Source: Aliivibrio sp. S4MY1
Lineage (GTDB): Bacteria > Pseudomonadota > Gammaproteobacteria > Enterobacterales > Vibrionaceae
Direction: 5' to 3'
Assembly (NCBI RefSeq): GCF_028765545.1
Contig: NZ_JARACP010000008.1
Span: forward strand, 62,001-126,000
DNA: 64,000 bases
The first letter of the stretch is position 1. Each line of letters begins with the position of its first letter. A program made the translations under genes and the position numbers. This document shows positions 33,842 through 42,922 of the stretch, one piece after another. Below the pieces are notes generated by a model. The model was not told the DNA's origin and did no database searches. It saw only the letters and a list, made by a program, of their open reading frames with translations.

Positions 33842-35413
33842 CTACAACTCCTCAAGATTCAATAGCAACAATTTCGCTCTATCTAATATCGCTTGCTGCT
33901 GTTCTTCTGATTTTTTCTTCCAATTTGCATAGACCATTCTAGTGCGTGGATTATTATTAAATGCCTCAATATGTGTATGCATAAAGTGCCAATACAGTGC
34001 ATTTAGTGGGCATGCTTTTAGTTCAGTTATTTGCTTCACGTTATAGTGACAATCGGAGCAATAATCACTCATTTTATTCACGTAGTTACCACTGGCAGCG
34101 TAAGCCTTAGAAGCAACAATACCACCGTCTGCAAACTGGCTCATGCCCCGCGTATTTGGCATTTCAACCCACTCGATTGCGTCGATATAAATCCCTAAAT
34201 ACCACTCATCTACTTCGTCAGGTTTAATGCCCGTTAATAAACAAAAATTACCGGTAATCATTAATCGTTGAATATGGTGTGCGTAGGCAAAATCAAGAGA
34301 CTGTTGTATTGCATGATGCATACAATTCATTTTTGTTTTTCCTGTCCAAAACCAACTTGGTAATGATAATGACGCTTCAAGTGTATTTAGGTTTTGATAA
34401 TCAGGCATATTGCGCCAGTAGATCCCACGAACAAACTCTCTCCATCCTAGAATTTGACGAACAAAACCTTCTATCTGAGCAATATCTATGGCATCTGGGC
34501 GTTGATTAAATTCCGTAATAGCAGCATCAATCACTTGCATGAGACTAAGTATTTTTGCATTAAGAGCAAAGGATAAACGGCTATGAAACAAACTCCATTG
34601 TTTTTGTGTGAGTAAATCATCAAGTTTACATGCCATTGCATCTTGAAACTTCCCAAACAACGGTAAGCAATAGCGACAGAAAAACACTAATAACTCACTC
34701 GCCTGCTGCCAATTTACAGGCCATAGTAGGTGATTATCCGCTTGGCCTATCATCGTCACATTACGACGTTCTAAGCGCTCAAGAATATCAGTGACACCGT
34801 TAGCGAATAATAATGGCGTGGGTACACTATCAAACTCGCTCGGCTTTAATTTGTTTTGATTTGCACCATCAAAGTTCCACTTGCCTGCAACGGGGTCCCC
34901 CTCCTCCATCAGTATATTAAAGCGCTTTCTCATTTTACGATAAAAGGGTTCCATACGATGATGATGGTTCGGCTTAAACTCTTTTTCAATTAGTGTTTCA
35001 GAGAGAAAGAAGTGTTCACTTTCATAAGCTTGAGAAGATATTGCTAACGACAAACAGTATTTATCAAGCATGTTACGTAAACGGTATTCGTCAGGGAGTT
35101 GATACTCAAAATGGGTAATATGGTGCTCAGCAATAAGATGGTTTAATAAATCCTCTATTCTTTCAAATGGCTTCGTATCGTCCAAGGTTAAGTGCATCAC
35201 TCGATGCCCTGCACTTTCTAATGCGGCTGCAAATTGGTTCATCGCAGCAAAAAAAGCACACACTTTTTGTACATGGTGTTTTACATAGGTGGTTTCTTGA
35301 TGCATTTCTGCAATCACGTAAATCGTTTGTGGATCGGTGTGTTGAAACCATGAATGGCTAGCATTTAATTGGTCACCTAAAATAAGTCGTAATCGGTCAG
35401 CTGTATCGTTCAT
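33842..35413 (-). CDS. FeS-type bacterial cryptochrome/(6-4) photolyase
   Basis: This 523-residue flavoprotein matches the FeS-BCP (PhrB/CryB) class of the photolyase family, which repairs (6-4) photoproducts or senses light. The N-terminal Rossmann domain begins RLRLILGDQLN. The FAD domain includes GWREFVRGIYWRNMP and NTRGMSQFADGGI. C-terminal cysteines in CSDCHYNV and ACPLNALYW, with CRYCLP earlier, are placed to bind the [4Fe-4S] cluster of this class. The start is ATG 35413: AAGGA is 5 bases upstream, whereas the ATG two codons earlier overlaps it. A DUF2256 gene lies 37 bases upstream and is co-transcribed. Confidence 0.92.
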   Translation of the reverse strand: MNDTADRLRLILGDQLNASHSWFQHTDPQTIYVIAEMHQETTYVKHHVQKVCAFFAAMNQFAAALESAGHRVMHLTLDDTKPFERIEDLLNHLIAEHHITHFEYQLPDEYRLRNMLDKYCLSLAISSQAYESEHFFLSETLIEKEFKPNHHHRMEPFYRKMRKRFNILMEEGDPVAGKWNFDGANQNKLKPSEFDSVPTPLLFANGVTDILERLERRNVTMIGQADNHLLWPVNWQQASELLVFFCRYCLPLFGKFQDAMACKLDDLLTQKQWSLFHSRLSFALNAKILSLMQVIDAAITEFNQRPDAIDIAQIEGFVRQILGWREFVRGIYWRNMPDYQNLNTLEASLSLPSWFWTGKTKMNCMHHAIQQSLDFAYAHHIQRLMITGNFCLLTGIKPDEVDEWYLGIYIDAIEWVEMPNTRGMSQFADGGIVASKAYAASGNYVNKMSDYCSDCHYNVKQITELKACPLNALYWHFMHTHIEAFNNNPRTRMVYANWKKKSEEQQQAILDRAKLLLLNLEEL

Positions 35414-35450
35414 AATCATCCTTTATCTTAAATCTTCATATGTGGATTTA

Positions 35451-35591
35451 TTATTCACTTTGATGTCGTAAAGACCGACAACGATTAGAGCAATATTTAA
35501 CCATTGGCCAATCTCGCTCCCATTTCTTTCGCCAACTAAATGGTCTCTGGCAAACAACGCATATCTTTTCTGGCAACTGTGATTTTTTCAT
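35451..35591 (-). CDS. DUF2256 small zinc-binding protein
   Basis: This 46-residue protein fits DUF2256: [23 protein letters not shown]...[11 protein letters not shown], with four cysteines in two CxxC/CxxxC pairs, probably binding zinc. I start at ATG 35591 because GGAG lies 6 bases before it; the ATG four codons upstream has no ribosome binding site. DUF2256 genes are repeatedly found beside cryptochrome/photolyase genes in marine bacteria, and this one precedes the photolyase in the same operon. Its role is unknown. Confidence 0.85.
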   Translation of the reverse strand: MKKSQLPEKICVVCQRPFSWRKKWERDWPMVKYCSNRCRSLRHQSE

Positions 35592-35804
35592 GTTGCTCTC
35601 CATAACGTCATTGATCGCTCGATACTAAAAACGGAATCATTACCGATCTACAGAGAAATTACGCAGGAAAGCACTTTGTGGTTCACAAAAAGATCAACTA
35701 ATTCAAACTAGTTAATCGAAATGGTGATCTAGGTATAGTGCAAGCTCGTAGTTAGTTTAGTAATAAAAAAGTGCTTTTATTTGTATACGAACGAGGAGTT
35801 ACAT

Positions 35805-36080
35805 ATGGATAACAGACTGACGATTAAAGAGTTTCTTAGAGTATTTGAGTGCGTTCGCTCATCAGGACATATTCTCAATGACAAATATGTATTGGGCGAG
35901 CTTTATGCATGGCACGATTACGATGGATATACTTGTTGGCTGGGCTATAAAGATGTGACCGTCACGCTGATGTTTCATGGCTCTCTCAAAATCGAATTTG
36001 ACCGCGCATCAAACTATGCTGATTTCACGACACAGTGTTTGTCAGTGATCACGGAAAATCATAGTGTTAAGGAAAGTTAG
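35805..36080 (+). CDS. DUF3081 family protein
   Basis: This 91-residue protein carries the DUF3081 core AWHDYDGYTCWLGYKDVTVTLMFHGSLKIEFD, following an N-terminal helix (IKEFLRVFECVRSSG). The start is ATG 35805 with GAGGAG 6 bases upstream; an in-frame TTG eight codons earlier is rejected. The family is found in Vibrio and Shewanella relatives and has no known function. The CIA30-domain gene starts one base after its stop codon, so the two form an operon. Confidence 0.75.
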   Translation: MDNRLTIKEFLRVFECVRSSGHILNDKYVLGELYAWHDYDGYTCWLGYKDVTVTLMFHGSLKIEFDRASNYADFTTQCLSVITENHSVKES

Positions 36081-36081
36081 G

Positions 36082-36621
36082 ATGAGTGAACAACAATTTG
36101 AAATTATTGATTTTACAAACCCCGACGAGTATCAACGGTGGTCTGCGGTAAATGACAACGTAATGGGGGGTATTTCCATTGGCCAACTTCACTACGATGG
36201 AAATACATGCCGATTTCAAGGTGAATTATCATTAGAAAATAATGGAGGCTTTAGCTCTATCAAGCGCTCTATTGAATCTCTATCTAAAGAGATAAACGTA
36301 ATAGAACTCATGTTTACGGGTGATGGGCATACCTATCAATTAAGGCTTACCACGTGGAAGAATGGTGATCGCATTCAATATAAACACGATTTTACCACCA
36401 CTAAAGATAAACAGCAGAAAAAGACATTTCACTTACACAATTTTCAAGCTGTTTTTAGAGGGCGATTACTTAATCACGCTCCCGAGCTTGTAGCGGACGA
36501 TATCAAACAAGTTGGCTTTCTCATTGCGAATAAACAAACATCACCATTCGCTCTAGGTTTGACTCAAATTCAATTTAAAACACTCAAAAACCATCCCACT
36601 CCTCAATCCATTCCAGAATAA
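36082..36621 (+). CDS. CIA30/NDUFAF1-domain protein
   Basis: This 179-residue protein consists of one CIA30 domain, a galactose-binding-like beta sandwich. Diagnostic segments are WSAVNDNVMGGISIGQL and the GGFSSIKR block. In mitochondria the domain helps assemble complex I; in bacteria such proteins are uncharacterised, and some may bind carbohydrate. The start is ATG 36082, one base after the DUF3081 stop, with GGAAAG upstream. The last 38 bases overlap the convergent LysR gene at the 3' ends. Confidence 0.8.
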   Translation: MSEQQFEIIDFTNPDEYQRWSAVNDNVMGGISIGQLHYDGNTCRFQGELSLENNGGFSSIKRSIESLSKEINVIELMFTGDGHTYQLRLTTWKNGDRIQYKHDFTTTKDKQQKKTFHLHNFQAVFRGRLLNHAPELVADDIKQVGFLIANKQTSPFALGLTQIQFKTLKNHPTPQSIPE

Positions 36622-37471
36622 GCCCAAACACTTCTACCTCTGCTTTGCCGTAACAATAAAAGGCATTAAGGCCAAACGACACGTTGCTTCCTAGCTCTTT
36701 TAGCTTCAATTCAACCAACTCACCTCGTTCTACATATGGAGTCATGTAATGCCTTGGCATAATTGTCCAACCGCTCTGTTTTACTAACTCACATAGGAGA
36801 TCGTTATTACTGACGGTGTGCATTTTTGGTGAAACCTGAATCGAGGTTAAATTAAATTTTAAGGTCACGAAGTTCTCTGTGACGTATTGAGTATCTAGCA
36901 TTAAATTTTCGATCTTTAAATCATCAATTAATGCCAGAGGTGAGTTGACGCCTGCATAGCAGCCGACTTGGATCGGTTTTATCGCTTTCCATGTGACTTC
37001 TTTCTCTGCAAATAACTGCCCACGATATGGCATGATGGCAATATCACATTCGCCTTCTTGCAATTTATCCATTGCTTCCTGCCGAGTGCGATGCTTCCAA
37101 TTTATAACGATGTCTGAGTTGTAACCCATCACTCGTTTCTCTATGTATGTAATCAAACTTAGCGGGGTGATCACATCATAGTAAATCGTAATGGTATGAA
37201 CATTTGAATCATACAAGGCTTGGCTTTGCACAAACAGGGAGCGATTTTGTTTTTCAACTAACTTAGCGCGGTGATACAAATGATCGGCTTTCTCAGTGGG
37301 AATGGCTTTTCTGCCTTCTATCACAAACAGCGAATAACCTAACAGATCTTCATATGCCACCACATGTTCACGCACTGTGGTTCGGGATTTTTTAAGCTCT
37401 CGCGCTGCACTGCTGTATGAGCCATGTTCATACACGGCAACAAAAGCACTCACTTGCTCTAATGTATGCAT
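36584..37471 (-). CDS. LysR-type transcriptional regulator
   Basis: This 295-residue regulator has the N-terminal winged helix-turn-helix (LEQVSAFVAVYEHGSYSSAARELKKSRTTVREHVVAYEDLLGYSLF) and an effector-binding domain. It is divergent from the amidohydrolase gene, the classic layout for a LysR regulator and its target, so it probably controls that gene in response to its substrate. The promoter gap between the two starts is 133 bases. Its 3' end overlaps the convergent CIA30 gene. Confidence 0.88.
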   Translation of the reverse strand: MHTLEQVSAFVAVYEHGSYSSAARELKKSRTTVREHVVAYEDLLGYSLFVIEGRKAIPTEKADHLYHRAKLVEKQNRSLFVQSQALYDSNVHTITIYYDVITPLSLITYIEKRVMGYNSDIVINWKHRTRQEAMDKLQEGECDIAIMPYRGQLFAEKEVTWKAIKPIQVGCYAGVNSPLALIDDLKIENLMLDTQYVTENFVTLKFNLTSIQVSPKMHTVSNNDLLCELVKQSGWTIMPRHYMTPYVERGELVELKLKELGSNVSFGLNAFYCYGKAEVEVFGLILEWIEEWDGF

Positions 37472-37604
37472 TCAATCACTCCTTTGATTTTATATTTCCA
37501 CCCAACTTGTTAGGTATACCCTATCATAATTGATTTCTTTGTTTTGGTATTACATGAAAAGATATTACTTAATTTATAGTTATGGCAAAAACAGAGAGGA
37601 CATT

Positions 37605-39290
37605 ATGAAGACGTTCCCATTGAGTTTATTAGCTGGCTTTCTTGCTTCACCTTTTGTGTTGGCTTCACCCGATCTGATTTTTACCAATGGTGACGTTATT
37701 ACCGTGACGGGTGAATCTGATCGCGCAGAGGCTATCGCTATTAAAGATGGCATTATTGTCGCGGTAGGCAATAACCAAGAGATCCTTAAGCAAAAAGGCA
37801 CAAATACCCAAGTTCGAGATTTAAAAGGCAAAACCCTTGCGCCGGGATTTATCGACAGTCACGGCCATTTTGCTCAATATCTTCCTTTAATTGAAAGCCC
37901 ATTTCTCTACCCTGCACCAATGGGCAATGTGAACTCGTTTGATGATATTAGTGAAATAATGACGCGCTATTTTAGTCAACCGAACCTTGATAAAAACAGT
38001 CTTCATGTTGCTTTTGGTTATGATGATGCGGAGTTAAAAGAGAAACAACACCCAACTAAGCAGTTCTTTGATACGTTCAGTAAAGAGTACCCTTTCTGCG
38101 CTGTGCATATCTCAGGACACCTTGCGGCCTGTAACAGTAAAGGTCTAAAGTTTATTGGGTTCACTAAACAGAGCACGAACCCAGATGGCGGTGTGTTACG
38201 CCGTGACGATAATGGTGAACTGACTGGCGTATTAGAAGAATCTGCTATTTACCCTATTTTAGGTAACCTGCCAGAAATGACACAAGAAGATGCGATTCGT
38301 CGTTTTGGTAAGGTTCAAGACTTATACGCAGGCTATGGCATTACTACCACACAAGAAGGCTTAGCGACACTTCCAGCTCTTAATGCAATGAAAACCATGG
38401 CAGAGAGTGATTTGTTAAAAATTGACCTTCTTGCTTACGCGAAATGGATAGATTTAGAAGAAGCAGTGAAATTAATGCCGATGAAATCTTCTATCAATGG
38501 CTTAACGTTAGCTGGGGTTAAAATGGTGGGTGACGGCTCTCCACAAGGTAAAACCGCTTATCTCTCGACGCCATATTTTGAGCCACCACACAGCCACGCT
38601 TATGATTACCATGGCTACCCAGTACTAACTCAAGATGAGATGAACCTATGGGTGGATAAAGCGTATCAAATGAACGCTCAAGTGATTAGTCACAGCAATG
38701 GCGATGCATCGACAGATATTTTATTAAATGCGGTTGAGCTTGCTGATGCTAAATATGGCAAAGAAGATCGCCGAACAGTTGTGATCCACGCTCAAACTTC
38801 ACGTTTAGATCAAATTAAGCGCATGAAGAAGAATGAGATGCTCGCTTCTTTTTTCCCTGCTCATACTTTCTTTTGGGGTGATTGGCACCGTGATTCGGTG
38901 TTAGGCCCTTGGCGTGCATCCAATATCTCGCCTATGGGTTGGGCAAATTCAAATGATTTGATGTTTACGATTCACATGGACGCACCTGTATTATTCCCAG
39001 ATATGATGACCAATATGTGGAGCGCAGTAAACCGTGTAACTCGAAGCAACCAGACACTAGGTGAGCATCATAAAATTACACCATATCAAGCGTTAGAGGC
39101 CATAACGATTAATGCGGCATATCAAAACTTTGAAGAAAAAAGTAAAGGATCGATTGAGGTTGGAAAACGTGCTGACTTGGTGATTTTAAATGAGAACTTA
39201 CTTAAGATTGACCCAATTAAAATAAAAGACATCGCTGTTTTAGAAACCATTAAAGATGGAAAAACGGTGTATGTAAATCGTAATTATTAG
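37605..39290 (+). CDS. Exported amidohydrolase (YtcJ-like)
   Basis: This 561-residue protein is a metal-dependent hydrolase of the amidohydrolase superfamily, YtcJ/Amidohydro_3 type. The start is ATG 37605, with GAGAGGAC upstream and a clean signal peptide (MKTFPLSLLAGFLASPFVLAS), so it is exported. TLAPGFIDSHGHFAQY carries the HxH metal ligands. ISHSNGDASTDILLNAVE and TVVIHAQTSRLDQ hold later metal-site histidines. The C-terminal block GSIEVGKRADLVILNENLLKID closes the small beta domain. Substrate unknown; an amide or cyclic amide is usual. A divergent LysR regulator probably controls it. Confidence 0.88.
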   Translation: MKTFPLSLLAGFLASPFVLASPDLIFTNGDVITVTGESDRAEAIAIKDGIIVAVGNNQEILKQKGTNTQVRDLKGKTLAPGFIDSHGHFAQYLPLIESPFLYPAPMGNVNSFDDISEIMTRYFSQPNLDKNSLHVAFGYDDAELKEKQHPTKQFFDTFSKEYPFCAVHISGHLAACNSKGLKFIGFTKQSTNPDGGVLRRDDNGELTGVLEESAIYPILGNLPEMTQEDAIRRFGKVQDLYAGYGITTTQEGLATLPALNAMKTMAESDLLKIDLLAYAKWIDLEEAVKLMPMKSSINGLTLAGVKMVGDGSPQGKTAYLSTPYFEPPHSHAYDYHGYPVLTQDEMNLWVDKAYQMNAQVISHSNGDASTDILLNAVELADAKYGKEDRRTVVIHAQTSRLDQIKRMKKNEMLASFFPAHTFFWGDWHRDSVLGPWRASNISPMGWANSNDLMFTIHMDAPVLFPDMMTNMWSAVNRVTRSNQTLGEHHKITPYQALEAITINAAYQNFEEKSKGSIEVGKRADLVILNENLLKIDPIKIKDIAVLETIKDGKTVYVNRNY

Positions 39291-39304
39291 CCCCCTATAA
39301 ATAC

Positions 39305-39334
39305 ATCGCCACCTCTATTATTAAAGGTGGCGAT
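39305..39334. terminator. Hairpin between convergent amidohydrolase and GTPase genes
   Basis: ATCGCCACCT and AGGTGGCGAT form a perfect 10-bp stem with a 10-base loop. T tracts are weak on both sides. Confidence 0.7.
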
Positions 39335-39347
39335 TTATAATATAAAC

Positions 39348-40964
39348 CTACTTAATCTTTTTCTTTATTGCCATTTCAGCCAGTTTTGGGGCTGCTGCTT
39401 TTAGGGCACTTGGCGCTACCTTTTTACCAACGTTAACTGCGCGTCCCAGTTGTTTTTTCAATGATGCGCCTGTCTCCATCGCTTCTTTACGCTGACGATT
39501 GCGTTGCACGTTATAAGCTTCAGCTATCTTATCTACTAACGTCTGTTTTAACTCTTCAACACCAAAATGCGTCTTATCTATTGAGATTGATAACGGTAAA
39601 ACAAGATCGGGACGCAACAGCTTTTGGTTATATTCCATCGCCTGTTTAATCACTTTAGCTTTCGCTGCTGTTGGACGTTCTAGATCGTAAGGTGGCTCCC
39701 ACTCCCAAGCCGGATTTAATCTATCAACTTGGTTTACTACTGAAATAACCGTTGGCTTTTTGCGAGAGATATTTTTTGGATCGGCATAATACAATTCAAA
39801 TTTTTCATTCAATTGCTTATCAAGTTCACGAGCCGATTGGTTTGCTTTTAATACCCACAATACTAAATCCGCTTGCGTCATCTCTTTTAGCATCTGTTTT
39901 TCAGTTTTTTCGTTACCGTCTAGTCCTTGTAAATCAACCACATTCACTTCTGCGTCATTAACAAGTGCACTATAAACAGTTACGTTATCGGTTGATGGCA
40001 GTACATCTACCTCTGCAACAAATTCTTCTTTTAATGTGTTAATAATCGACGACTTACCAGAGCTTGTTTGCCCTACCATCACAATGCGGATCGGCTCTAA
40101 CTCTGTCGCGACTCTCTTTTCATCTTGCTTTGAAATCTTTGATGCTTGTAAGTCGCCCTCTTCCAAACTAAAACGACCACTGTATAAATCAATGGCAACC
40201 GCAGCCACTTCATCTAATAAGGCTTCTTTTGCGGTTTGCTGCATATCAGACACTACGCCTTTGGTCATTGATGCAGTAGCTTGCTCTCGACTAAGATCAG
40301 AAATAACTTTTAGCGGATTATAATAAAGATTTTTTGCATGATTCGCCCAGATAGCTGCTTTCACTATCTTTTGACCAAGATCGCCATATTTATCATAGGC
40401 GTCATATCCTGCTTTAATGTACGAAAGCTTTAAATACTCAATGCCTGGAATGTGTTCTTGCACCACAACTTTGTATCGCTGACTGATCTCTTCAAACAGC
40501 TTTAGGCCTTCAGGTATTGAGAAATCTAACGCTTTTTTATCAAATTTCGTTGCCACAAACTCAAGAACATCTAAGCCTATTTCATCAAGGTTTCCCCATT
40601 CGACATTGTCTTTTAATAACTCTCGCGAATAGTGTTGAGATTGTTTCCATATCGCTAATTCATTATGAGACCACTCTTCAGAGGCTTTAACTAAGCCGTC
40701 TTTAATCTCAATTTTCGTTTCTTCTGTTACGGCTTTAACTGGTTTATCTGCGGTGCGGCTTAGAATAAATAAAGGAATACTAACCGCTAACGTACTGATA
40801 GCAATGGTAATGGAGAGTTCTAATAGGTAGCCATATTTGATTGTAAGAAACAGAGCAAAACCCATCATAATGATGACAGGAAGCACTGAAGAGATAATGA
40901 TGATCCCCCAACGTCCGCCAGAGAGATCCGACAATAAACGATATAGACGTTTAATCTTGTGCAT
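39348..40964 (-). CDS. Membrane-anchored GTPase
   Basis: This 538-residue protein has two N-terminal transmembrane helices (about 18-40 and 45-67), a long helical middle region (about 75-290) and a C-terminal GTPase domain. G motifs are G1 GQTSSGKSS, G3 DLQG and G4 NQVD. The tail is basic (AAPKLAEMAIKKKIK). The overall order differs from Era or Der and recalls YcjX/YcjF-like stress GTPases or bacterial dynamin relatives, but I cannot name the family. It overlaps the second GTPase gene by 14 bases, so the two are translationally coupled and probably act together at the inner membrane. Confidence 0.75.
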   Translation of the reverse strand: MHKIKRLYRLLSDLSGGRWGIIIISSVLPVIIMMGFALFLTIKYGYLLELSITIAISTLAVSIPLFILSRTADKPVKAVTEETKIEIKDGLVKASEEWSHNELAIWKQSQHYSRELLKDNVEWGNLDEIGLDVLEFVATKFDKKALDFSIPEGLKLFEEISQRYKVVVQEHIPGIEYLKLSYIKAGYDAYDKYGDLGQKIVKAAIWANHAKNLYYNPLKVISDLSREQATASMTKGVVSDMQQTAKEALLDEVAAVAIDLYSGRFSLEEGDLQASKISKQDEKRVATELEPIRIVMVGQTSSGKSSIINTLKEEFVAEVDVLPSTDNVTVYSALVNDAEVNVVDLQGLDGNEKTEKQMLKEMTQADLVLWVLKANQSARELDKQLNEKFELYYADPKNISRKKPTVISVVNQVDRLNPAWEWEPPYDLERPTAAKAKVIKQAMEYNQKLLRPDLVLPLSISIDKTHFGVEELKQTLVDKIAEAYNVQRNRQRKEAMETGASLKKQLGRAVNVGKKVAPSALKAAAPKLAEMAIKKKIK

Positions 40965-42048
40965 AGCCTGACGCCTCCTTACCTTTTTTCAACGAATTTT
41001 TATAGAGATCTTGCATGTCTTGCTCAGAAACTTCTTCGCCTTTACTTTTATGATAGAAGTAAAAACAAGCTGCTCTGCCTAATCCATAAGTGGTGCCAAA
41101 ACTCATTGCAGCAGCCGCAACCGCACCCACGGTTTGACCATAAACAGGAATGAATTTTACCAATTGCCTTGCGCCTAGTTTTACCCCATATTGCAAAGCA
41201 AAACTGCTGCCGAGAGTGCCTATCAGTTCACTAAAGGTTTTCTTGTTCCACTCTACTCCATATTGGTTGGCTAAGCTGTGTAACATTTTGGCTTGAATGG
41301 CAGGAACAGAGACTAACCCTACTCCAGGAATTAAATCACTTGCGCCTGCACTGCCTGAATACCAAAGCACTTCGTTCTCTACCTTATCAAAGTTCTCTTC
41401 TTCTACTGTAGCGTGCTCTTTATCATCCACCATCATGCCGATAACTGGTAATACCTTAGTGAGTTTTTCTATTAGTTCATCATAGTTATATACCGAGCCG
41501 TTACTAGTTTCAAAATCAACCGAGATTGCCTCAACATTTTTACCCCATACCTCTTTAACCTGCTGTTCGTTAAAAGTCGTTTGGCGATCACGATTTGCCT
41601 TTTCACTAAGAAGTACCGCGGTATGAATCAACAACAAATGCTTAATTTTCTTTTTCTTCTTGATCTGTTTTAGTGCCGCTATGACTGAAGATTGTTCTGG
41701 TTCATCGGCCTTCATGACAACGACAAGTGCATGACCTGATTGACCTATTTCTTCAAGATCATCTTTTGGATCGTAATCGGCTTCACCTAACCCTCTGGTA
41801 TCTAGAAAACGCATAATTGGCTTATCTTGCGGAAACTCATACGCCTCGGCGGTCATGGTGCAAGGAGCAAAACCATTGCCAACCTCAACCGATGAAAGCC
41901 CTGTTAGCGTTTGAATGAAAGAGGATTTACCCGCGCCTGTTTTACCGAGCAACCATAAGGTGGGTAAATGCTTGCGCTGAAACTCGTGAGCTTGAGTTAA
42001 GTCTGGGTTTTTACTTGGATTTATGAATTCTTTAATTTGGTCAAACAT
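40951..42048 (-). CDS. GTPase-like protein with DUF697-type C-terminus
   Basis: This 365-residue protein starts with a GTPase domain: G1 GKTGAGKSS (35-43) and G3 DTRG (about 83-86). The usual G4 NKxD is missing; the matching strand ends LLLIHTAVLLSEKANRD, so base specificity may be relaxed or supplied by its partner. The C-terminal half (about 230-345) is a DUF697-like hydrophobic helical domain (GASDLIPGVGLVSVPAIQAKMLHSLANQYG...). It is the first gene of the two-GTPase unit. The partner overlaps its 3' end. Confidence 0.75.
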   Translation of the reverse strand: MFDQIKEFINPSKNPDLTQAHEFQRKHLPTLWLLGKTGAGKSSFIQTLTGLSSVEVGNGFAPCTMTAEAYEFPQDKPIMRFLDTRGLGEADYDPKDDLEEIGQSGHALVVVMKADEPEQSSVIAALKQIKKKKKIKHLLLIHTAVLLSEKANRDRQTTFNEQQVKEVWGKNVEAISVDFETSNGSVYNYDELIEKLTKVLPVIGMMVDDKEHATVEEENFDKVENEVLWYSGSAGASDLIPGVGLVSVPAIQAKMLHSLANQYGVEWNKKTFSELIGTLGSSFALQYGVKLGARQLVKFIPVYGQTVGAVAAAAMSFGTTYGLGRAACFYFYHKSKGEEVSEQDMQDLYKNSLKKGKEASGYAQD

Positions 42049-42440
42049 ATCATTCCAATTAGTGAGGAGAAGAAACTATCAATATTTCGTCTTATTAAAT
42101 AAATTATACTCATACCTTTTCAAAATACAACATAGCAACCCATATATTAACTTTAATCACCTATACAAGAATTGCCATTTAAATTTCAATAACATCAAAA
42201 AACAAATAATCATTAAATTTTCTAATCAAAGTGTTGACAGCAAAGTTTCGGAAGCATATATTGATTACATGAATTGCCATTTGGAGTTCATTGATAACTG
42301 GTTCGCCTTATTATAGGGAACAAAACGTTATCACAATGAAGCGGCTCTACTGATTACTTACTAAAGAATAGTAGCGTTGTTTCTAACATTTAATCCTGAA
42401 CCATATGTCATTAATGAGTCTACATTGGCTCTGAATATGA
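42049..42440. other. AT-rich gap upstream of ibpA
   Basis: Almost 400 bases hold no gene I trust. GAATTGCCATTT occurs twice, at 42169-42180 and 42271-42282, 102 bases apart. A heat-shock promoter for ibpA is expected in the last 100 bases (CCTGAA near 42391 is a weak -35 match), but I cannot place a convincing -10. Confidence 0.35.
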
Positions 42441-42493
42441 GTTCTTTCTCCTCGCTTAGTGCGTCGAGAACTATTGCTTATTTAAAAGGATAG
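42441..42493 (+). promoter_or_regulatory. ROSE-type RNA thermometer in the ibpA leader
   Basis: The leader RNA just before ibpA can fold CTATTGCTT (42471-42479) against AAGGATAG (42486-42493), pairing the Shine-Dalgarno AGGA and leaving one G bulged. This UUGCU opposite AGGA arrangement is the hallmark of ROSE thermometers in small heat-shock genes. An upstream hairpin (GTTCT 42441-42445 with AGAAC 42467-42471, or TTCTC with GAGAA) completes the usual multi-stem leader. Warming would melt the final stem and free the ribosome binding site. Confidence 0.8.
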
Positions 42494-42497
42494 TATT

Positions 42498-42917
42498 ATG
42501 CGTAATATCGATTTCTCTCCCCTGTACCGTCATGCCATTGGTTTTGATCGTCTGTTTAATCTTGTAGAAAACAGCGCTAACAAACCATCTCAAAATGGTT
42601 ACCCACCATATAACATCGAACAGAAAGACGAGAACAACTACCGTATAACAATGGCTGTTGCTGGTTTCTCTGAAGATTCGTTAACAATTTCTCAAGACGA
42701 ACATATGCTGATTGTGTCAGGTGACATTACTTCATCTGAAATAAAACCAACTTACGTTTATCAAGGCATTGCAGAGCGCAACTTTGAACGAAAATTTCAA
42801 CTTGCTGATTATATGACTGTTTCTGCTGCAAGCATGGAAAATGGATTACTTCATATCGATCTTGTTCGAGAAGTTCCAGAGCCTATGCAGGCACGTAAGA
42901 TTTCAATCAACAAATAA
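42498..42917 (+). CDS. ibpA: Small heat-shock protein IbpA (Hsp20)
   Basis: This 139-residue holding chaperone binds aggregating proteins and passes them to DnaK and ClpB. It follows E. coli IbpA closely: the N-terminus MRNIDFSPLYRHAIGFDRLFNLVEN, YPPYNIEQKDENNYRITMAVAGF of the alpha-crystallin domain, and AERNFERKFQLADY. The C-terminal motif is KISIN (I-x-I). Translation is probably controlled by a ROSE-type RNA thermometer right before the ATG. A dnaK gene follows, so substrates could be handed over locally. Confidence 0.96.
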   Translation: MRNIDFSPLYRHAIGFDRLFNLVENSANKPSQNGYPPYNIEQKDENNYRITMAVAGFSEDSLTISQDEHMLIVSGDITSSEIKPTYVYQGIAERNFERKFQLADYMTVSAASMENGLLHIDLVREVPEPMQARKISINK

Positions 42918-42922
42918 CACCT

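Noticed and set aside
42023-42316. A 97-codon plus-strand open frame between the GTPase and ibpA genes
   Set aside because: It is AT-rich, begins inside the GTPase gene on the other strand, has no ribosome binding site and an asparagine/isoleucine-heavy product typical of chance frames.
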